This document shows positions 6,059-7,011 of a stretch of 7,011 nucleotides of DNA, piece after piece; positions within the stretch are counted from its first letter, which is position 1; every line of letters begins with the position of its first letter. The stretch spans positions 1 through 7,011 of the forward strand of contig CAJCHQ010000258.1 in NCBI GenBank assembly GCA_903970295.1. The letters are read 5' to 3'. This stretch comes from Bryobacterales bacterium (lineage in GTDB: Bacteria > Cyanobacteriota > Vampirovibrionia > Obscuribacterales > Obscuribacteraceae). Both the position numbers and the translations under genes were made by a program. The notes under the pieces are model-generated. The model was not told the origin of the DNA. It searched no databases and saw only the letters and a program-made list of their open reading frames with translations.

Positions 6059-6997
6059 ATGATTAAAACTGCTGATTTACGGACCATGAGAATCCCGCTT
6101 AAGCATGGTGCCGGTGAAATTCCAGCTGCCGGTTTCGGCACTTTGATTGCGGACAAGTCGGTGACTGTCACTGCGACTAGAGACGCTCTGGATGCCGGCT
6201 ACCGCCATTTCGATTGCGCTGAACGCTACCAGAACGAGCGTGAAGTTGGTGAGGCATTAAAGAGCGGCTTCGCGGCAGGCGTTGTGACGCGCCAGGACCT
6301 CTTTATGACGACTAAACTCTGGAACACAAACCACCGACCGGAGCGCGTTCAGCCAGCATTCGAGGCTAGCTTGGAAAGACTCGGGCTCGATTATCTAGAC
6401 CTTTATCTCATGCATACGCCATTTGCTTTTCAGCCAGGAGACAATCCGGATCCGCGTGACGCTGACGGCAATATTCTCTACGATGACGGAGTGACTTTGC
6501 TCGATACTTGGCACGCAATGGAATGCCTGCAAACTGAGGGCAAATGCGGCGCTATCGGTCTATCAGATATCAGTCTGGAAAAGCTCGCACCGCTTTATGA
6601 AGCGGCGACCATCAAACCTTCGGTGATTCAGGTCGAATCCCACATCTATCTGCCCGAAACGGAACTCCTGGAGTTTTGCAGAGATAAGGGGATCGTATTA
6701 TTAGCATTTGCTCCTCTGGGACACGGCATGCGTCCTGGTCCGCTGGAAGATCCAGTGGTTCTGGCAGTCGCGGCGCGAATCGGAAAAACACCAGCGCAAG
6801 TATTATTGGCCTGGTCGGTGCAGCGCGGGACTGCAATGCTGACTACACCCAAAAGCGCGGCTCGAGCGCGAGAAAATTTCGATATAGATCCTTTGCCGGA
6901 AGATGCCTTCGCTGAAATCAACGCCATCCAGACCCGGCAAAGGTTAAATCGAGTAGTGGAAACCGGAAGCCCTGGATTCATCCCAACGAGTCGTTGA
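6059..6997 (+). CDS. Aldo/keto reductase, NADPH-type TIM-barrel oxidoreductase
   Basis: The 312-residue product has the usual family length. The catalytic tetrad is visible: Asp52 in GYRHFDCAERYQNE, Tyr57 in the same block, Lys86 in TTKLWN and His119 in YLMHTPF. Other family blocks follow: LERLGLDYLDLY, AIGLSD at 165-170, QVESHIYLPE at 191-200, LLAFAPLGHG, and TTPKSAARARENF at 262-274, where Lys265, Arg271 and Asn273 would bind the cofactor's adenosine phosphate. Such enzymes reduce aldehydes or ketones to alcohols in the cytoplasm. The substrate cannot be read from sequence. Departures from the commonest form are Asp170 where most have Asn in SNF, and a cofactor loop two residues shorter between Arg and Glu-Asn. 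The ATG at 6059 follows AAGG (6047-6050) by eight bases. The GTG at 6050 overlaps that site and is unlikely. Confidence 0.93.
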   Translation: MIKTADLRTMRIPLKHGAGEIPAAGFGTLIADKSVTVTATRDALDAGYRHFDCAERYQNEREVGEALKSGFAAGVVTRQDLFMTTKLWNTNHRPERVQPAFEASLERLGLDYLDLYLMHTPFAFQPGDNPDPRDADGNILYDDGVTLLDTWHAMECLQTEGKCGAIGLSDISLEKLAPLYEAATIKPSVIQVESHIYLPETELLEFCRDKGIVLLAFAPLGHGMRPGPLEDPVVLAVAARIGKTPAQVLLAWSVQRGTAMLTTPKSAARARENFDIDPLPEDAFAEINAIQTRQRLNRVVETGSPGFIPTSR

Positions 6998-7011
6998 ACA
7001 TACAAAAAAAT

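Overview
The window holds six protein-coding genes and no RNA genes, mobile elements or CRISPR arrays that I can support. Base composition is near balanced. Most starts have good Shine-Dalgarno sequences and the genes are closely spaced, so this is bacterial. The protein style (long hydrophilic, low-complexity N-terminal regions, a TPR-matrixin fusion, a beta-helix protein and a papain-like domain) reminds me of large-genome environmental bacteria, in particular the non-photosynthetic cyanobacterial relatives (Obscuribacterales/Melainabacteria). That placement is an impression from protein style and no marker gene confirms it.

Layout: from base 1 to 1661 the minus strand carries the N-terminal 553 codons of a large right-handed beta-helix protein whose C-terminus lies beyond the left edge. 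It has a His-rich head, two sets of Pro/Thr tandem repeats and a four-heptad coiled-coil segment ahead of the helix. A 222-base divergent spacer with a near-perfect 16-base palindrome separates it from five plus-strand genes. These are an exported YbjQ (UPF0145) protein at 1884-2477, a TPR plus matrixin-type zinc metalloprotease at 2533-3624, a probable papain-like cysteine peptidase at 3736-5082, an unrecognised 262-residue protein at 5163-5951, and an aldo/keto reductase at 6059-6997.

How they may work together: the first two plus-strand genes are 55 bases apart and both look exported, so they may share a transcript. The cysteine peptidase has its own candidate promoter and is followed 80 bases later by the 262-residue gene, a plausible pair. 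The aldo/keto reductase looks like an unrelated housekeeping-type gene. Two different peptidase folds beside a beta-helix surface-type protein suggest a local theme of envelope or extracellular functions. However, the beta-helix protein, the cysteine peptidase and its neighbour show no Sec signal peptide. The most interesting items are the papain-like signature, the possible peptidase/partner pair, the modular beta-helix protein, and the unusual zinc-motif spacing in the metalloprotease.
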